Notes: generated from the sequence alone by a model not told the origin. Shown: positions 44,122 through 53,966, counted from the first letter of the stretch. The stretch: 64,000 bases of DNA from DAINRZ01 sp964634885 (GCA_964634885.1 CAZWLN010000020.1:1-64000); one strand, 5' to 3'. A program made the numbers and translations.

Positions 44122-44935
44122 GAAGGTACGACGCCTCGAGGCTCAGGAACTTTTTCACTAAGGGCAGGGACGACAAACGGGTTATTTTGAACGAAGGCAG
44201 CCCGAATTTCATTTTATATACGGGCCTGAGCATGAAAAAGTCCCGGTAAGCCACCTGGAATCCTTCTTTTACGGCGGCATATTCAAATTTCTTCGGCGTC
44301 AGCCTGATCTTCTGCAGCCTTTTTACTTCTTCCACATCGTTAGCCCTGCCTGAAGCTATTAGCCGATGGAAGATGAAGTCGGGCAGCAGGTGTATGAAAG
44401 GAAGCTTGCCGCCTTTATTGGCAACGGTGTGCTGGTGTCCTCCGTATGGGGAATGATAGGGAGGGAAAGTGACATAGAGGCAGCCGCCGGGTTTGATGAT
44501 TTTCCTGATATTCCTGAGCGCCAGATCTGTGAAGTCGAGATGCTCTATTACATCGCGAAGAAGCACCAGGTCGAATTTCTGTTTCCATTTGTCTTCCGGC
44601 TCGCTGTAAACGATATCATGGTTTGTGAATTCAATGTTCATAGCGGCGCGGGCAGTGTAGTCTGTGGCCTTGTCGAGCCTGACCTGTACTATGTCCGTTC
44701 CCAGCCCCCCGGATGCTCCGGCCTCGACAAAGGCAGAAAGCACACCGCCTTCGGCACATCCTATTTCAGCAACAGCCATGCCTTCTTCGAAGCAGCGGAT
44801 ACGGGACAGGTAGGGTACCAGCACTTCTTTGGCGAGGCGGTACTGATAGCCCCAGTAATACTTGTCGTTGTCGCTGATGTCCGGGGCATTGCCGATGATG
44901 TCGCTGATGCTCATTATTTCTTTTTTCTCAACCAT
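44111..44935 (-). CDS. SAM-dependent methyltransferase (class I)
   Basis: 274 residues with a Rossmann-type SAM fold. Motif I is VAEIGCAEGGVLSAF (about 57-71). The acidic ribose-binding residue is in GLGTDIV, and motif IV/post-I is LLRDVIEHLDF, followed by IIKPGGCLYVTFPPYHSPYGG. The C-terminal 90 residues are not assignable. The substrate is unknown. It runs as a pair with dut, one base downstream of it, and overlaps maf tail to tail by 11 bases. Confidence 0.85.
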   Translation of the reverse strand: MVEKKEIMSISDIIGNAPDISDNDKYYWGYQYRLAKEVLVPYLSRIRCFEEGMAVAEIGCAEGGVLSAFVEAGASGGLGTDIVQVRLDKATDYTARAAMNIEFTNHDIVYSEPEDKWKQKFDLVLLRDVIEHLDFTDLALRNIRKIIKPGGCLYVTFPPYHSPYGGHQHTVANKGGKLPFIHLLPDFIFHRLIASGRANDVEEVKRLQKIRLTPKKFEYAAVKEGFQVAYRDFFMLRPVYKMKFGLPSFKITRLSSLPLVKKFLSLEASYLLKA

Positions 44936-44936
44936 A

Positions 44937-45389
44937 TTACCTTTTTATTCCAGTGCTGCCGAAGCCGCCGTCGCCGCGTTCCGTTTCGGAAAGCTCAGGC
45001 ACAGGCTCCCATTCGATTTTCTCATAGCGTGCAATTACTAATTGGGCAATCCTGTCGCCACGGCTGACAGTGAAGGGTATCTTGCTGAAGTTGGCAAGGA
45101 TTACTTTTACCTCGCCACGGTAATCACTGTCGATGGTGCCGGGTGAGTTGAGTGCAAAGATGCCGTGTTTGGCAGCCAGCCCGCTGCGGGAACGCACCTG
45201 GCATTCAAAGCCGGGTTCAAGGGCGATGGCCAGCGATGTCGGAACCATCGTAACCTGGCCCGGTTCGATTGTCACAGGTTCTTCGGGAGCAGCAAAAATA
45301 TCCATGCCCGCTGAACCGTCGGTAGCATAGGCCGGCAGCGGTATGTCGCTGTATTTGTCGTCTAATCTTTTAATTTTAATCTTCATCAT
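44937..45389 (-). CDS. dut: dUTP diphosphatase
   Basis: 150 residues, normal for the trimeric dUTPase. It hydrolyses dUTP to dUMP. All five motifs can be seen: DGSAGMD, RSRSGLAAKHG, LNSPGTIDSDYRGEVKV, RGDRIAQLV, and the C-terminal arm RGDGGFGSTG. It precedes the methyltransferase gene by one base and probably forms a bicistronic unit with it. Confidence 0.95.
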   Translation of the reverse strand: MMKIKIKRLDDKYSDIPLPAYATDGSAGMDIFAAPEEPVTIEPGQVTMVPTSLAIALEPGFECQVRSRSGLAAKHGIFALNSPGTIDSDYRGEVKVILANFSKIPFTVSRGDRIAQLVIARYEKIEWEPVPELSETERGDGGFGSTGIKR

Positions 45390-45469
45390 TTAAAATATAT
45401 TTTACTCAATTTTGTATTTAGTAATTTTAAAATTGACATTTATTTAATTTGAAAAATTACTAAAGATTT

Positions 45470-46777
45470 ATGAAGAAAAGTAAGAAAAAATCGGAAATCA
45501 GTAATATATCGGTGTTGACTCTTGGTTGCTGCAAGAACCTGGTCGATTCGGAACAGCTTCTTGGCATCCTCCGTTCCAACGGCTATAAACTTGTCGAAGA
45601 CATGGGCCAGGCCGACGCAGTCATCATCAATACCTGCGGATTCATTAACGACGCCAAACAGGAAAGCATTAACCTGATATTCTCAATCGGCGAAATGAAA
45701 AAGCACGACGGCATACAAAAGCTCATTGTCGTAGGCTGTCTTTCGCAGCGCTACCACGAAGCTCTTGCTTCCCAAATACCCGATGTCGATCATTTCTTCG
45801 GAATCAATGAACACGACAAAGTCCTGAAAGCGCTTAAAGGCGAAGAGAAGTTTACGGTTTCTGGAAGCCGCTACCTCCTGACCCCCAGTCATTACGCCTA
45901 TCTGAAGATATCCGAAGGATGCAGCCACCGTTGTGCTTTTTGTGCCATTCCCCTGATCAGGGGGCCTTATGTCTCACGGCCTATGGAATCGATCCTGGCA
46001 GAAGCCGGTACTATTGCAGCGATGGGCGTGAAGGAACTGATTGTGATTGCTCAGGACACTACTTTCTACGGCATGGACCTGTACAAGGAAAGGAAAATCG
46101 CGGAATTGCTGGACAGGCTTGCACAAATGGACAAATTCGACTGGATCAGGCTGATGTACACATACCCTGCTGACTTTCCGGAGGATGTGCTTGACGTGAT
46201 GGCCCGCAACGAATCCATCTGTAAATACATTGACCTTCCGCTGCAGCACATATCGGACAATATGCTTAAGAGCATGAAACGCCATTCTACCGGTAGCCAG
46301 CTCAGGAAACTGGTCGAAACAATCAGGGAAAAAGTACCCGGCGCCGCCATACGCAGCACCTTCATCACAGGCTTCCCCGGCGAAACGGACGCCGATTACC
46401 AGGAATTGTACAATTTCATCAGCGAATACAAGCTCGACCGGGTGGGTGTGTTTACCTATTCGCACGAAGACGGCACTCCTGCCTTCGCAATGAAAAACGA
46501 TGTGCCCGAGGAGATCAAACTGCTGTGGAAAGAAGCGATAATGATTAAACAGGCAGAGATATCGCTGGCGAAGAACAGGCAGCTGATCGGCAGCAGACTG
46601 AGGGTACTGGCCGACGGGTTTGATGATGAGGGAAGAATCATTGCACGCAGCGAAAAGGATGCACCGGAAATCGATAATGCCGTCATAATTGCAGGCGACA
46701 GCGGGGTTGAACCGGGGCAGTTCGCCAATGTTACTATTCGAGACGCTTCGGAGTATGACCTGAATGGGGAATTATGA
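45470..46777 (+). CDS. rimO: Ribosomal protein S12 methylthiotransferase RimO
   Basis: 435 residues. It adds a methylthio group to Asp of ribosomal protein S12 (Asp89 by E. coli numbering). The N-terminal UPF0004 cluster cysteines are in GCCKNLVDSE, NTCGFI and VGCLSQRY. The radical-SAM CxxxCxxC is Cys151, Cys155, Cys158 (CSHRCAFC). The C-terminal TRAM domain spans about 372-435. The LGCCKNLVDSEQL and MESILAEA phrasing separates it from MiaB. Confidence 0.93.
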   Translation: MKKSKKKSEISNISVLTLGCCKNLVDSEQLLGILRSNGYKLVEDMGQADAVIINTCGFINDAKQESINLIFSIGEMKKHDGIQKLIVVGCLSQRYHEALASQIPDVDHFFGINEHDKVLKALKGEEKFTVSGSRYLLTPSHYAYLKISEGCSHRCAFCAIPLIRGPYVSRPMESILAEAGTIAAMGVKELIVIAQDTTFYGMDLYKERKIAELLDRLAQMDKFDWIRLMYTYPADFPEDVLDVMARNESICKYIDLPLQHISDNMLKSMKRHSTGSQLRKLVETIREKVPGAAIRSTFITGFPGETDADYQELYNFISEYKLDRVGVFTYSHEDGTPAFAMKNDVPEEIKLLWKEAIMIKQAEISLAKNRQLIGSRLRVLADGFDDEGRIIARSEKDAPEIDNAVIIAGDSGVEPGQFANVTIRDASEYDLNGEL

Positions 46778-47174
46778 GAAGGAGTGCGGAGTTAGGAGGA
46801 AAAACTCACGTTTTTCGTATCAATAATAGAAAACAGTCTTAAGTAGAGACAGGTCTCAGACCTGTCTCACACCGTTTCGAGCACTGGGAGTCTAGCGCAG
46901 CCAAATTTTAATATATGAGAAATTGGCAAAAAGTATGAAATAATATAAACTGGATACCATTATATTGATAGAAATTTGATTATTTGTCAATAGAATCATT
47001 ATGAATTGTCATTACAATCTCTGTATCAACTGAATTATCAACAATGTTTTATTGACATATTAAGAGAATATTATCTAGGATTCCGGACAAAGAATTGTCA
47101 TTAGCTCCCCCCATAAAACAGAAAAGGACAAGCCTGAGCCTGTCCTTTCATAATATCTAACCGCCGGTAAATTT
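46778..47174. other. 397-bp intergenic region with palindromes
   Basis: No gene is seen. It contains the perfect 23-bp palindrome GAGACAGGTCT-C-AGACCTGTCTC (46846-46868), related in flank to the one at 43429, then about 230 bp of AT-rich DNA, and the hairpin at 47123-47148. Confidence 0.6.
47123..47148. terminator. Bidirectional terminator-like hairpin
   Basis: AAAGGACAAGC / GCCTGTCCTTT with a CTGA loop and one A-C mismatch. A and T runs flank both sides, so it can serve rimO (+) and the dipeptidase (-). Same core as the hairpin at 2221-2240. Confidence 0.6.
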
Positions 47175-48830
47175 TTACTGGACTTTACCGTTTTTCTTTT
47201 CTTTCCATTCGACCTTGTAGTAATCGGGATTCTCTTCTACGACCTTTTTGAAGTAGTAATTGCCGTAGCCTTTACCTGAAGGAGACCTGCCGTGGTTCTT
47301 CTTTACGTCGTTGATGTAACCGTCGTTGTATTTGACGACGAGGCTGTGCCACAGTTCAGTCCAACGCTTGTGAACGGTTTCAACCTGCGTGTTGGAATAG
47401 CTTGTGAGGTATTCGACAGCCTTGGCTGGTTTTTGCTTGTAGAGCTTCATGGCTTCTTCTTCGACGGAGGCCTGGTTCTTCTCGAACGAATCTTCCAGTT
47501 CCTTCTGTACAGGCTTGATGTCCTGAATTGCGTACTGGTACTTTGTGTAGGCCAGGTTCGCAACGAGGTTGAAAACCCAGAAAGTGGATTCGAGTGTGAA
47601 GTCGCCGATGCTTCCGACCTGGAGGCATTTCGGCACCCGTGTCATGCTGCAGTAAAGCGGCATATATACATTGGAATATGTGTCATCGACGCCGTACCAG
47701 AAGATGCCGCCGATCTCGCGGGGTTTGTCGGAGCGAAGCTGCGAGACGAAGCTGAAAGCAGTCTGCTGGGTGGAAATCGGCCTCTCCCATCCGTATTCGG
47801 TAACGCTGTCGCCTTCGAGGTGCCAGGTAAGGCCCTTCCACCTGTAGGGACAGCCGTAGGGGCCGGCAGCCAGGCCCTTAGTCATGTCATAGGGCGTGTT
47901 CTCGAAGTGGTCCCTCATCATGTCCATTGCGTCGCGTACGGACAGTTTCCTGTCGGGTTTGATAAACAGAGGATAGGGTTCAACGTCTTTGTAAGCTCTC
48001 CAGTATGCTGTGTCCAGCTTAAGAGAAGGAGCGCACCTGTTAAACATGCTCCACACCCTGCCTTCACAGAAAAGAAGGTTGCCCGGGTCGAGGGGACAGA
48101 AGGCATCGACAAAGCTGAATTGGGCGGAGTCGGGTTTATAGTAGCCCTTTTTCTTGGCGAAGTCGAAGAGATCGAGTGCATAGATGCAGTTCTCGGGATC
48201 ATTCGTCGGTACTTCGCGGATTCTTGCCTGGTTGGCGTGTGCGCAGATGTAACCGTCGGGAACTCTGCGTGCTGCCCAGACAGCGCCTTTCGAGCCGGGG
48301 CCTTTGCCTACCATTTCCATGATCCAGGCTTCGTTGGCGTCGGCAACGGAGAAGGATTCGCCTGAACTGTAGTAGCCGTAACGGGTAACGAGGTCGCCCA
48401 TTATATTAATTGCTTCGCGGGCAGTCTTTGAACGCTGCAGCGCTAGGTACATCAGGCTGCCGTAGTCGATCCTGCCGGTCGTATCGCGCAATTCTTCCCT
48501 GCCTCCGAAAGTAGTCTCGCCGATGGAGACCTGGTATTCATTTATATTGCCGACAACGGTGTAGGTCTGGGCTACCTGGGGAATTTTACCAAGGTAAACA
48601 TGGGAATCCCAGTCCCATACTTCGACACTGTCACCGGGTTTCCATTTCTTGCCGGTAGAAAAAAAGAGTGGTTCCATGAATCCGCCTGCATCGGCATTAT
48701 AGGTAATCATCACCGAGCCGTCAACAGATGCTCCTTTAGATACTAACAGGTTAGTGCAGGCCATCAGGTCGGTGTTGTCCAGAACGAGTACCACAGCCAT
48801 TATACTCATCAATTGAAATATTCTTTTCAT
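47175..48830 (-). CDS. C69-family dipeptidase
   Basis: 551 residues. The signal peptide (about 1-24, DNTDLMA) ends so that Cys25 (CTNLLVSKGAS) becomes the N-terminal nucleophile of this Ntn-hydrolase family. GRIDYGSLMYLALQRSKTAREAI, ADANEAWIMEMVGKGPGSKG and CAHANQARI are conserved C69 segments. Such enzymes cleave dipeptides in the periplasm or outside. AAGGAG lies 4 bases before the ATG. It is a single-gene unit. Confidence 0.9.
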   Translation of the reverse strand: MKRIFQLMSIMAVVLVLDNTDLMACTNLLVSKGASVDGSVMITYNADAGGFMEPLFFSTGKKWKPGDSVEVWDWDSHVYLGKIPQVAQTYTVVGNINEYQVSIGETTFGGREELRDTTGRIDYGSLMYLALQRSKTAREAINIMGDLVTRYGYYSSGESFSVADANEAWIMEMVGKGPGSKGAVWAARRVPDGYICAHANQARIREVPTNDPENCIYALDLFDFAKKKGYYKPDSAQFSFVDAFCPLDPGNLLFCEGRVWSMFNRCAPSLKLDTAYWRAYKDVEPYPLFIKPDRKLSVRDAMDMMRDHFENTPYDMTKGLAAGPYGCPYRWKGLTWHLEGDSVTEYGWERPISTQQTAFSFVSQLRSDKPREIGGIFWYGVDDTYSNVYMPLYCSMTRVPKCLQVGSIGDFTLESTFWVFNLVANLAYTKYQYAIQDIKPVQKELEDSFEKNQASVEEEAMKLYKQKPAKAVEYLTSYSNTQVETVHKRWTELWHSLVVKYNDGYINDVKKNHGRSPSGKGYGNYYFKKVVEENPDYYKVEWKEKKNGKVQ

Positions 48831-49078
48831 AATCTCCTTTCATCCATTCACAATTTCATACAAACCTTTAAGTTACGAAAAATTTTAATTATTTAAAAAA
48901 AGAAGAAGCGGAGAGAAGGAAAATATTATGTGTAAAATTACACAAAAGCAGGACGGAAGTATGTTCAGCCATTAGTCTTTATTTGCTTTCTGCTTATATA
49001 ATAACATCCGAATCATTCTGATATAGTCTGTTCGATCCTACCTCGCGCAGAGTACTTGTTTGCCGTCCCCATTCCCTG

Positions 49079-52000
49079 TCACTCCATTTTAATGAATCCC
49101 AGGATTACTTCATTAAGTTTCAGGAAATAGCAGCCCGGAGCCAACGATGAAACGTCGATTGTGTTCCCGGCGGCAACTCCTCCCATTACTTCCACGCCTT
49201 CCACTGTGTAAACGGAGTAGCTGAGGCTGCTGCCGGTTACTCCCGACAACAGCAGATGTCCGGAAACGGGATTGGGGTAAATGGCAATTGCATCATTCCG
49301 GCTGCCGTCAGGTACACCGGAAGGATCGGCAAGCGTGAAAGAGCGCGTTTCGCTCCAACTGCTGCAGTTCAGGCTGCTGTCGGCTTTCACCCTCCAATAA
49401 AATGTTAACGACGGGGTAAGGCCGTATGTAAACGAAGTGTCTGCCAGTTGCGCTTCGTCATGGATTACGGAGTTGAAGCCTTTGTCGGCAGCAATCTGTA
49501 AATGATAGGTTCCGGCGCCCTGGACGGCGAACCAGGACAGGGTCCCTTCGGCAGGCAACCCTGTCGCATTGTCCGGCGGGAAGTCCTGTTGAGGAATTTG
49601 CAGTTCCGTGTGGAAACTGCGCACCTGCGACCAGTGGCTTGAAGCGGTGCTGTTGAATGCAGTAATCCTCCAGTAGTAAACCCGATTATATTCCAGGCCG
49701 CTGTAATTGAATTTTGTATCAGTAATGCCGCTTTGGCGAACAATAAACTCATCGAAAACAGGGCTTTTTGAAATCCCTGCCCTGTATGTTTCTGCCCCTG
49801 TTACGGAGTTCCATTGAAGACTGCCTTCTACAGGTATGGCGTAACTGCCGTCTTCCGGGCTTTTTAACTCCGGAGCCGACAGCCCGTATTCCGAATGGGT
49901 GATGAATGAATGTACAAATGACCACTGTCCCGGAACGCCTCCCTTTTTGTACTGTACTCTCCAGAAATACTCAGTATTGTACTGCAGGCCGGAGTATTCG
50001 GCAACCGTATCCTTCAGGCCGTCAACATCGAGGACATTATACGAGAATAGCGTATCCCTGCATAGTTGAACCCTGTAGCCGTCCGCATTAATATATTTAA
50101 ACCACTTCAAAACACCGGCCGTCTGGGTTTGTACGTTTTCATTAAGGGGGTCGGCAAGTGTTACGTGAGGCGCTTGTATCGTAAAGGAACGAACATCGGA
50201 CCAGTTACCCCAATCGAATGTATTGCCCGCTTTCACCCTCCAGAAGTACTTTTCATTATACTCTCCGGCAACAAAAGAGTATTCGGTTTTTGTAATGCTG
50301 CTGTCAGACACGACAGGGCGGGAAAAATCCCTGTTCCCGGCTATTTGGAGGTAATAGACGGCAGCTTTTGCTAAAGCTCTCCAGGAAACCGTACATCCTA
50401 CGTCTGCAACAGTATTGTTTTCAGGTAAAAGCAATTCCGGGGCGGGTAACAAGGCTGCTGTCGCAGTGGTAAAAGACCAGGCCTCAGACCATTCGCCGGG
50501 TCCGTCGGGATAATCGGCCTTTACCCTCCAGTGCAGTTTCGTCGTCGAAGGCAGACTGCAGTTGAAGTACGCATTTTTCAACCCGTTGGTATCAGTGATT
50601 ATAATCGAAAAGCTGGAGTCCGCAGCAATTTGCAGCCTGTACCCCAAAGCCGTGGAATAGGGAATCCATGTTAATTTGGCTTCAGTCCCGACTTCTTTTG
50701 CATTGTTGGCGGGAGCCTTCAGGACCGGGCCGGCCAACAGGGTACTGAAACTGAATACTGACGACCAGGCACTTGTGTCAATTTGCCGGCATGCCTTCAC
50801 CCTCCAGAAATACTCTGTAGCAGGTTCGAAATCATTGTAACCGAAACTCGTATCACCGGCAATGTTGGTGCCGTATTTCAACTCCCTGAAATCGCCGTAT
50901 CCGGATATTTCCAGCCGGTATGAGAAAGCACCTGCGACAGGATTCCATGAAAGGCGGCCTTTTAAAGGCAGACCGGTGGAATCATCAGCCGGGCAGGACA
51001 GAACCGGCGCCGGTAAGGTGGTCGTGAAGTTGTTCACAGCAGAGAATGGGCCTTCGGCAGTGCCCTGGTATGCCTTTACCTGCCAGTAATAGACAGTGTT
51101 GTTTTGTACTTTCTCGATGGAAATACTGTTCCCTGCAAGTTTGTTCGAATCCAGTACCAAATTGGTAAAATTGTTGTCAAGGCTGACTCTTACCCTGTAA
51201 TAGCCTGCACCGTCCACTGCTTTCCAGGACAGGGAACTGCCCGGCTTAAAGCCTGTTGTGCCGCTGACGGGACGGAGTGAATCGGGCGCAGGTACAATAA
51301 GTGTTGTAAAGCTATAATTTCCTGTCCAGGCTGTTGTATCATATTTACTCATGGCCCTGATGCGCCAGTAATACACTTTTTGATATTCCAGGGCTTTGTA
51401 ATTCAAGGTATTACCCGAATCGACCACCGCATTTGTAATGAGAACCGAGAAATCGGGCAAGGAGGAAAGCTGCAACTGATAATGGGTGGCTCCGTGGGTG
51501 GCTTTCCACTGGAAACTGCCGTTAATCGCTATGCCTGTTGCCTTATTTGCAGGGCTGATGATCTCCGGTGTCGTCAGTTCATTGTAACTGAGTGCAAACT
51601 CACCTGAGCCTGTGAATTCAGCGGTAATTTCCCCTGTAGCTGCATTGTAGGTGCTATTCAGGCCTTTGAAGGTACCAGTGGCTTCGCTGTCTCTTTTGAA
51701 AATCTGTACTTTTCGCGGATGGAGCAGGTTCTCGACAGCGCTTGCCTTAATTTTAACCGTTCCCTGGATATTTGTAATACCCGTATCGGACAAGACCCAC
51801 CTGTACGGGAAGATTGCCGTGAAACCTGAGTCCTGGTACTGAGCAAAGGGCGGCCCATAGTTGTGTTTTTCCAAGGAAACAGCGCCTGAACCGGACAGGT
51901 TTGTAACTACTAATGTTGCAGCGGTATTGAACTGCTCGTTGTTAAAATGGTATGTACCCGGGCTGCTGATTGGTAAAGTAACAGCATCCATCAGGGTAAC

Positions 52001-53101
52001 ATATTTGCAGGCTCTGTAAATGGCTCCTTCTGCCAGCTCTCCGCACCTGAATTGATACTGGAAAGCGACACTGTGATCGGGCCTTACTTCCTCGACTTTC
52101 GTAGAAACCCAGTTAATTAATGTGTTGCCGTTGGGCAGCCTCTGTGCGCTTCCAAATATGTCCGTGTACAGATCGGGTGCATTCCTGTGTTCCCACACTT
52201 TCAGAGCTGTCATATTTTCAAAATCCGGTTGATATTCCACAACCCTTGAGTATTGTGGGGACTTCAGGGTTCCATTGTCGAACATCAGGATGTTACCGTT
52301 TGGAAGTAATGTTACCGAATGCTGGTGGGAAAACCCAGTGTATCCGTTCACTTCATCGTTCAGGAAGGTAAACTGGTTGTTTTTACAGTTCTCTCCTCCA
52401 AAACGCCACATAATGTCGCCGGTTTTCTTATTGATTTTCACAATCTCGTCCAAATTGCGGAAAGAAAGGACGAGATTGCCGTCAGTGTCTTCACAGACCG
52501 AGTTAGCATGGGCAAAATCGATTGTCTCCTGTGTCAGGTCAATGTCCGAAGTCGCATCTGTAACACTGAAATGGTCGAGGGCATTCCATACCCAGTAAAT
52601 AGTTCCGTTTCGGTCCGTCTCGACAATTTCAACGTCTGTTACCTTAGCGTTTTCAGAGCCTCCGTCAACAATTTTGCTCATGTCCATCGTTTTATATTTT
52701 TCATAGAGCAGGAGATAGTGCCCGTTCGTGAGCACATCGGCATCATGATTGTTCAGGCAGTAGTTTTCATTAGAGTAAACAGGTATGCTGTCAACCAGTT
52801 TCAGGTTCCTGTCACAAAGGTATAATATACTCTTTTGTGTTCCGTAGCTGAGCCAGTAGCCGTTTTTCAGCAGTTTCTGGTTCAATGTCATTGACAGGTA
52901 ATCATTCCTGATTTCATAGCGGTTGGTTCCGTAATTATCCAGTAACGAGAACCCGTAATTGCCGTTCCACCCCAGCTTGTAATAGCCCGGGCTTGGGTTG
53001 TCCAGCACCGTCACAGCCCAGCAGGTATCTGTTTCTGCCTGGGCGTTGTAATTAAAAATATTCACAAACAATAGTAGTATCAACCCCATCCTCTTTGCCA
53101 T
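49079..53101 (-). CDS. Secreted arylsulfotransferase-like protein with eight fibronectin III-like domains and T9SS sorting domain
   Basis: 1340 residues. The signal peptide is about 1-22. An ASST-like beta-propeller covers about 25-370, with repeating N-G-x-x-L blades (NNHDADVLTNGHYLL, FSHQHSVTLLPNGNILMFDNG, SAQRLPNGNTLINW). After a linker there are eight Fn3/Ig-like modules, each ending (Y/F)(Y/F/H)WR(V/I)(K/R)A...W...FST. The C-terminal T9SS sorting domain starts at AIYPNPVSGHLLLSG. The first propeller histidine (NNHD) is where ASSTs bind the sulfate donor, but catalysis is not certain. The ATG at 53101, with GGGAGAAG upstream, replaces the TTG four codons earlier. Confidence 0.85.
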   Translation of the reverse strand: MAKRMGLILLLFVNIFNYNAQAETDTCWAVTVLDNPSPGYYKLGWNGNYGFSLLDNYGTNRYEIRNDYLSMTLNQKLLKNGYWLSYGTQKSILYLCDRNLKLVDSIPVYSNENYCLNNHDADVLTNGHYLLLYEKYKTMDMSKIVDGGSENAKVTDVEIVETDRNGTIYWVWNALDHFSVTDATSDIDLTQETIDFAHANSVCEDTDGNLVLSFRNLDEIVKINKKTGDIMWRFGGENCKNNQFTFLNDEVNGYTGFSHQHSVTLLPNGNILMFDNGTLKSPQYSRVVEYQPDFENMTALKVWEHRNAPDLYTDIFGSAQRLPNGNTLINWVSTKVEEVRPDHSVAFQYQFRCGELAEGAIYRACKYVTLMDAVTLPISSPGTYHFNNEQFNTAATLVVTNLSGSGAVSLEKHNYGPPFAQYQDSGFTAIFPYRWVLSDTGITNIQGTVKIKASAVENLLHPRKVQIFKRDSEATGTFKGLNSTYNAATGEITAEFTGSGEFALSYNELTTPEIISPANKATGIAINGSFQWKATHGATHYQLQLSSLPDFSVLITNAVVDSGNTLNYKALEYQKVYYWRIRAMSKYDTTAWTGNYSFTTLIVPAPDSLRPVSGTTGFKPGSSLSWKAVDGAGYYRVRVSLDNNFTNLVLDSNKLAGNSISIEKVQNNTVYYWQVKAYQGTAEGPFSAVNNFTTTLPAPVLSCPADDSTGLPLKGRLSWNPVAGAFSYRLEISGYGDFRELKYGTNIAGDTSFGYNDFEPATEYFWRVKACRQIDTSAWSSVFSFSTLLAGPVLKAPANNAKEVGTEAKLTWIPYSTALGYRLQIAADSSFSIIITDTNGLKNAYFNCSLPSTTKLHWRVKADYPDGPGEWSEAWSFTTATAALLPAPELLLPENNTVADVGCTVSWRALAKAAVYYLQIAGNRDFSRPVVSDSSITKTEYSFVAGEYNEKYFWRVKAGNTFDWGNWSDVRSFTIQAPHVTLADPLNENVQTQTAGVLKWFKYINADGYRVQLCRDTLFSYNVLDVDGLKDTVAEYSGLQYNTEYFWRVQYKKGGVPGQWSFVHSFITHSEYGLSAPELKSPEDGSYAIPVEGSLQWNSVTGAETYRAGISKSPVFDEFIVRQSGITDTKFNYSGLEYNRVYYWRITAFNSTASSHWSQVRSFHTELQIPQQDFPPDNATGLPAEGTLSWFAVQGAGTYHLQIAADKGFNSVIHDEAQLADTSFTYGLTPSLTFYWRVKADSSLNCSSWSETRSFTLADPSGVPDGSRNDAIAIYPNPVSGHLLLSGVTGSSLSYSVYTVEGVEVMGGVAAGNTIDVSSLAPGCYFLKLNEVILGFIKME

Positions 53102-53606
53102 ATCTTCTCCCAATACTCTGTTATCTATAAAACCAATTCTTTTCTTTTTGTTTATTATTACTCAGGTGAAATCAGGTATTCCTGATTTTCAAATGATGGA
53201 AAATATATTTTACATCAACTTTGATTAACAATTACTGATATACATGGATAATAAAAAAATGTTAGGATCGGGCCGTTTTTGTCATGATCCTAAGGAATAT
53301 GCTCCTGGAGGCTGATTCCAGTTTTATTCCAATTGAGTTTACTATAACGTTTTATATTCCTTTTTTCATTGGCCTGCTATTCTTGTAACAGTACCTATGA
53401 CAAGTTTGGAACATTTTCTTTGACCTGGCCTTTTTCCTTTTGGGAATAATTAATAATTACCAGTAAATAAATTTTATAAATGTAAAAAATTCTTTGCATT
53501 ACTAATAATTATTATTATATTTGTACAGAATGATATGATACAATATCAGAAAATGATTGATGAGAAATGTATTAGTAAAATATTATAAACAAATCAAAGG
53601 TGGTAC
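53102..53606. other. 505-bp AT-rich intergenic region
   Basis: Divergent promoter space between the sulfotransferase-like gene and the DnaA-like operon. The only well-supported feature is the promoter at 53494-53523. No gene or RNA fold is recognised, and no TTATCCACA-type DnaA boxes were seen. Confidence 0.5.
53494..53523 (+). promoter_or_regulatory. Bacteroidota-type promoter TTG-N19-TATATTTG
   Basis: TTG at 53494-53496 and TATATTTG at 53516-53523, spaced by 19 bases: an exact match to the TTG/TAnnTTTG sigma consensus of Bacteroidota. Transcription would start about 53530, 77 bp before the DnaA-like gene. Confidence 0.7.
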
Positions 53607-53966
53607 ATGGACAGCGCAGGAGGAATCTCCGGGGAAAAGACACAACTGCCGGGCCGGGAATTAAGCGTCGGCTGCCTTCATATGAACGTGGTCGTGATGC
53701 TACGGACTTTTGGCTTCAATCCCGACGAAGTACTGTCACACTCACGTCTGTCGGAGAATAAAAATGTCAGGTTTGCCGTATTCTACGTGCTGAAGACAGA
53801 TTTTGACATCAGCTATATGGCAATCGGCAGGGCTTTCGGCTTCAATCATGCTGCCGTCATCCATGCCGTGCGCCAGACGACAAAGATGATGTTCCAGCGC
53901 AATCTTTTCATTAAGAAATTAACAGGCCTTTTTCATAAATATATTGAGGAGAACTGCTATGGATAA
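53607..53966 (+). CDS. Small protein with DnaA domain-IV-like DNA-binding region
   Basis: 119 residues. Residues about 50-105 (RFAVFYVLKTDFDISYMAIGRAFGFNHAAVIHAVRQT) line up with DnaA domain IV, including the A-x-Y-L helix, the I-G-x-x-F-G turn and the H-x-x-V-x-H-A signature helix. The DnaA signature G-R-D-H-S-T-V reads G-F-N-H-A-A-V. The AAA+ ATPase domain is absent, so it cannot act as an initiator; it is more likely a DNA-binding regulator. The start has AAGGTGG 4 bases upstream. The next gene overlaps its last 8 bases. Confidence 0.7.
   Translation: MDSAGGISGEKTQLPGRELSVGCLHMNVVVMLRTFGFNPDEVLSHSRLSENKNVRFAVFYVLKTDFDISYMAIGRAFGFNHAAVIHAVRQTTKMMFQRNLFIKKLTGLFHKYIEENCYG

Noticed and set aside
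47292..48365. 357-codon plus-strand reading frame
   Set aside because: Antisense shadow of the C69 dipeptidase; no ribosome-binding site and no domain sense.
53102..53606. Possible replication origin next to the DnaA-like genes
   Set aside because: No DnaA boxes (TTATCCACA-type) or AT-rich 13-mer repeats were seen, and the proteins lack the DnaA ATPase.
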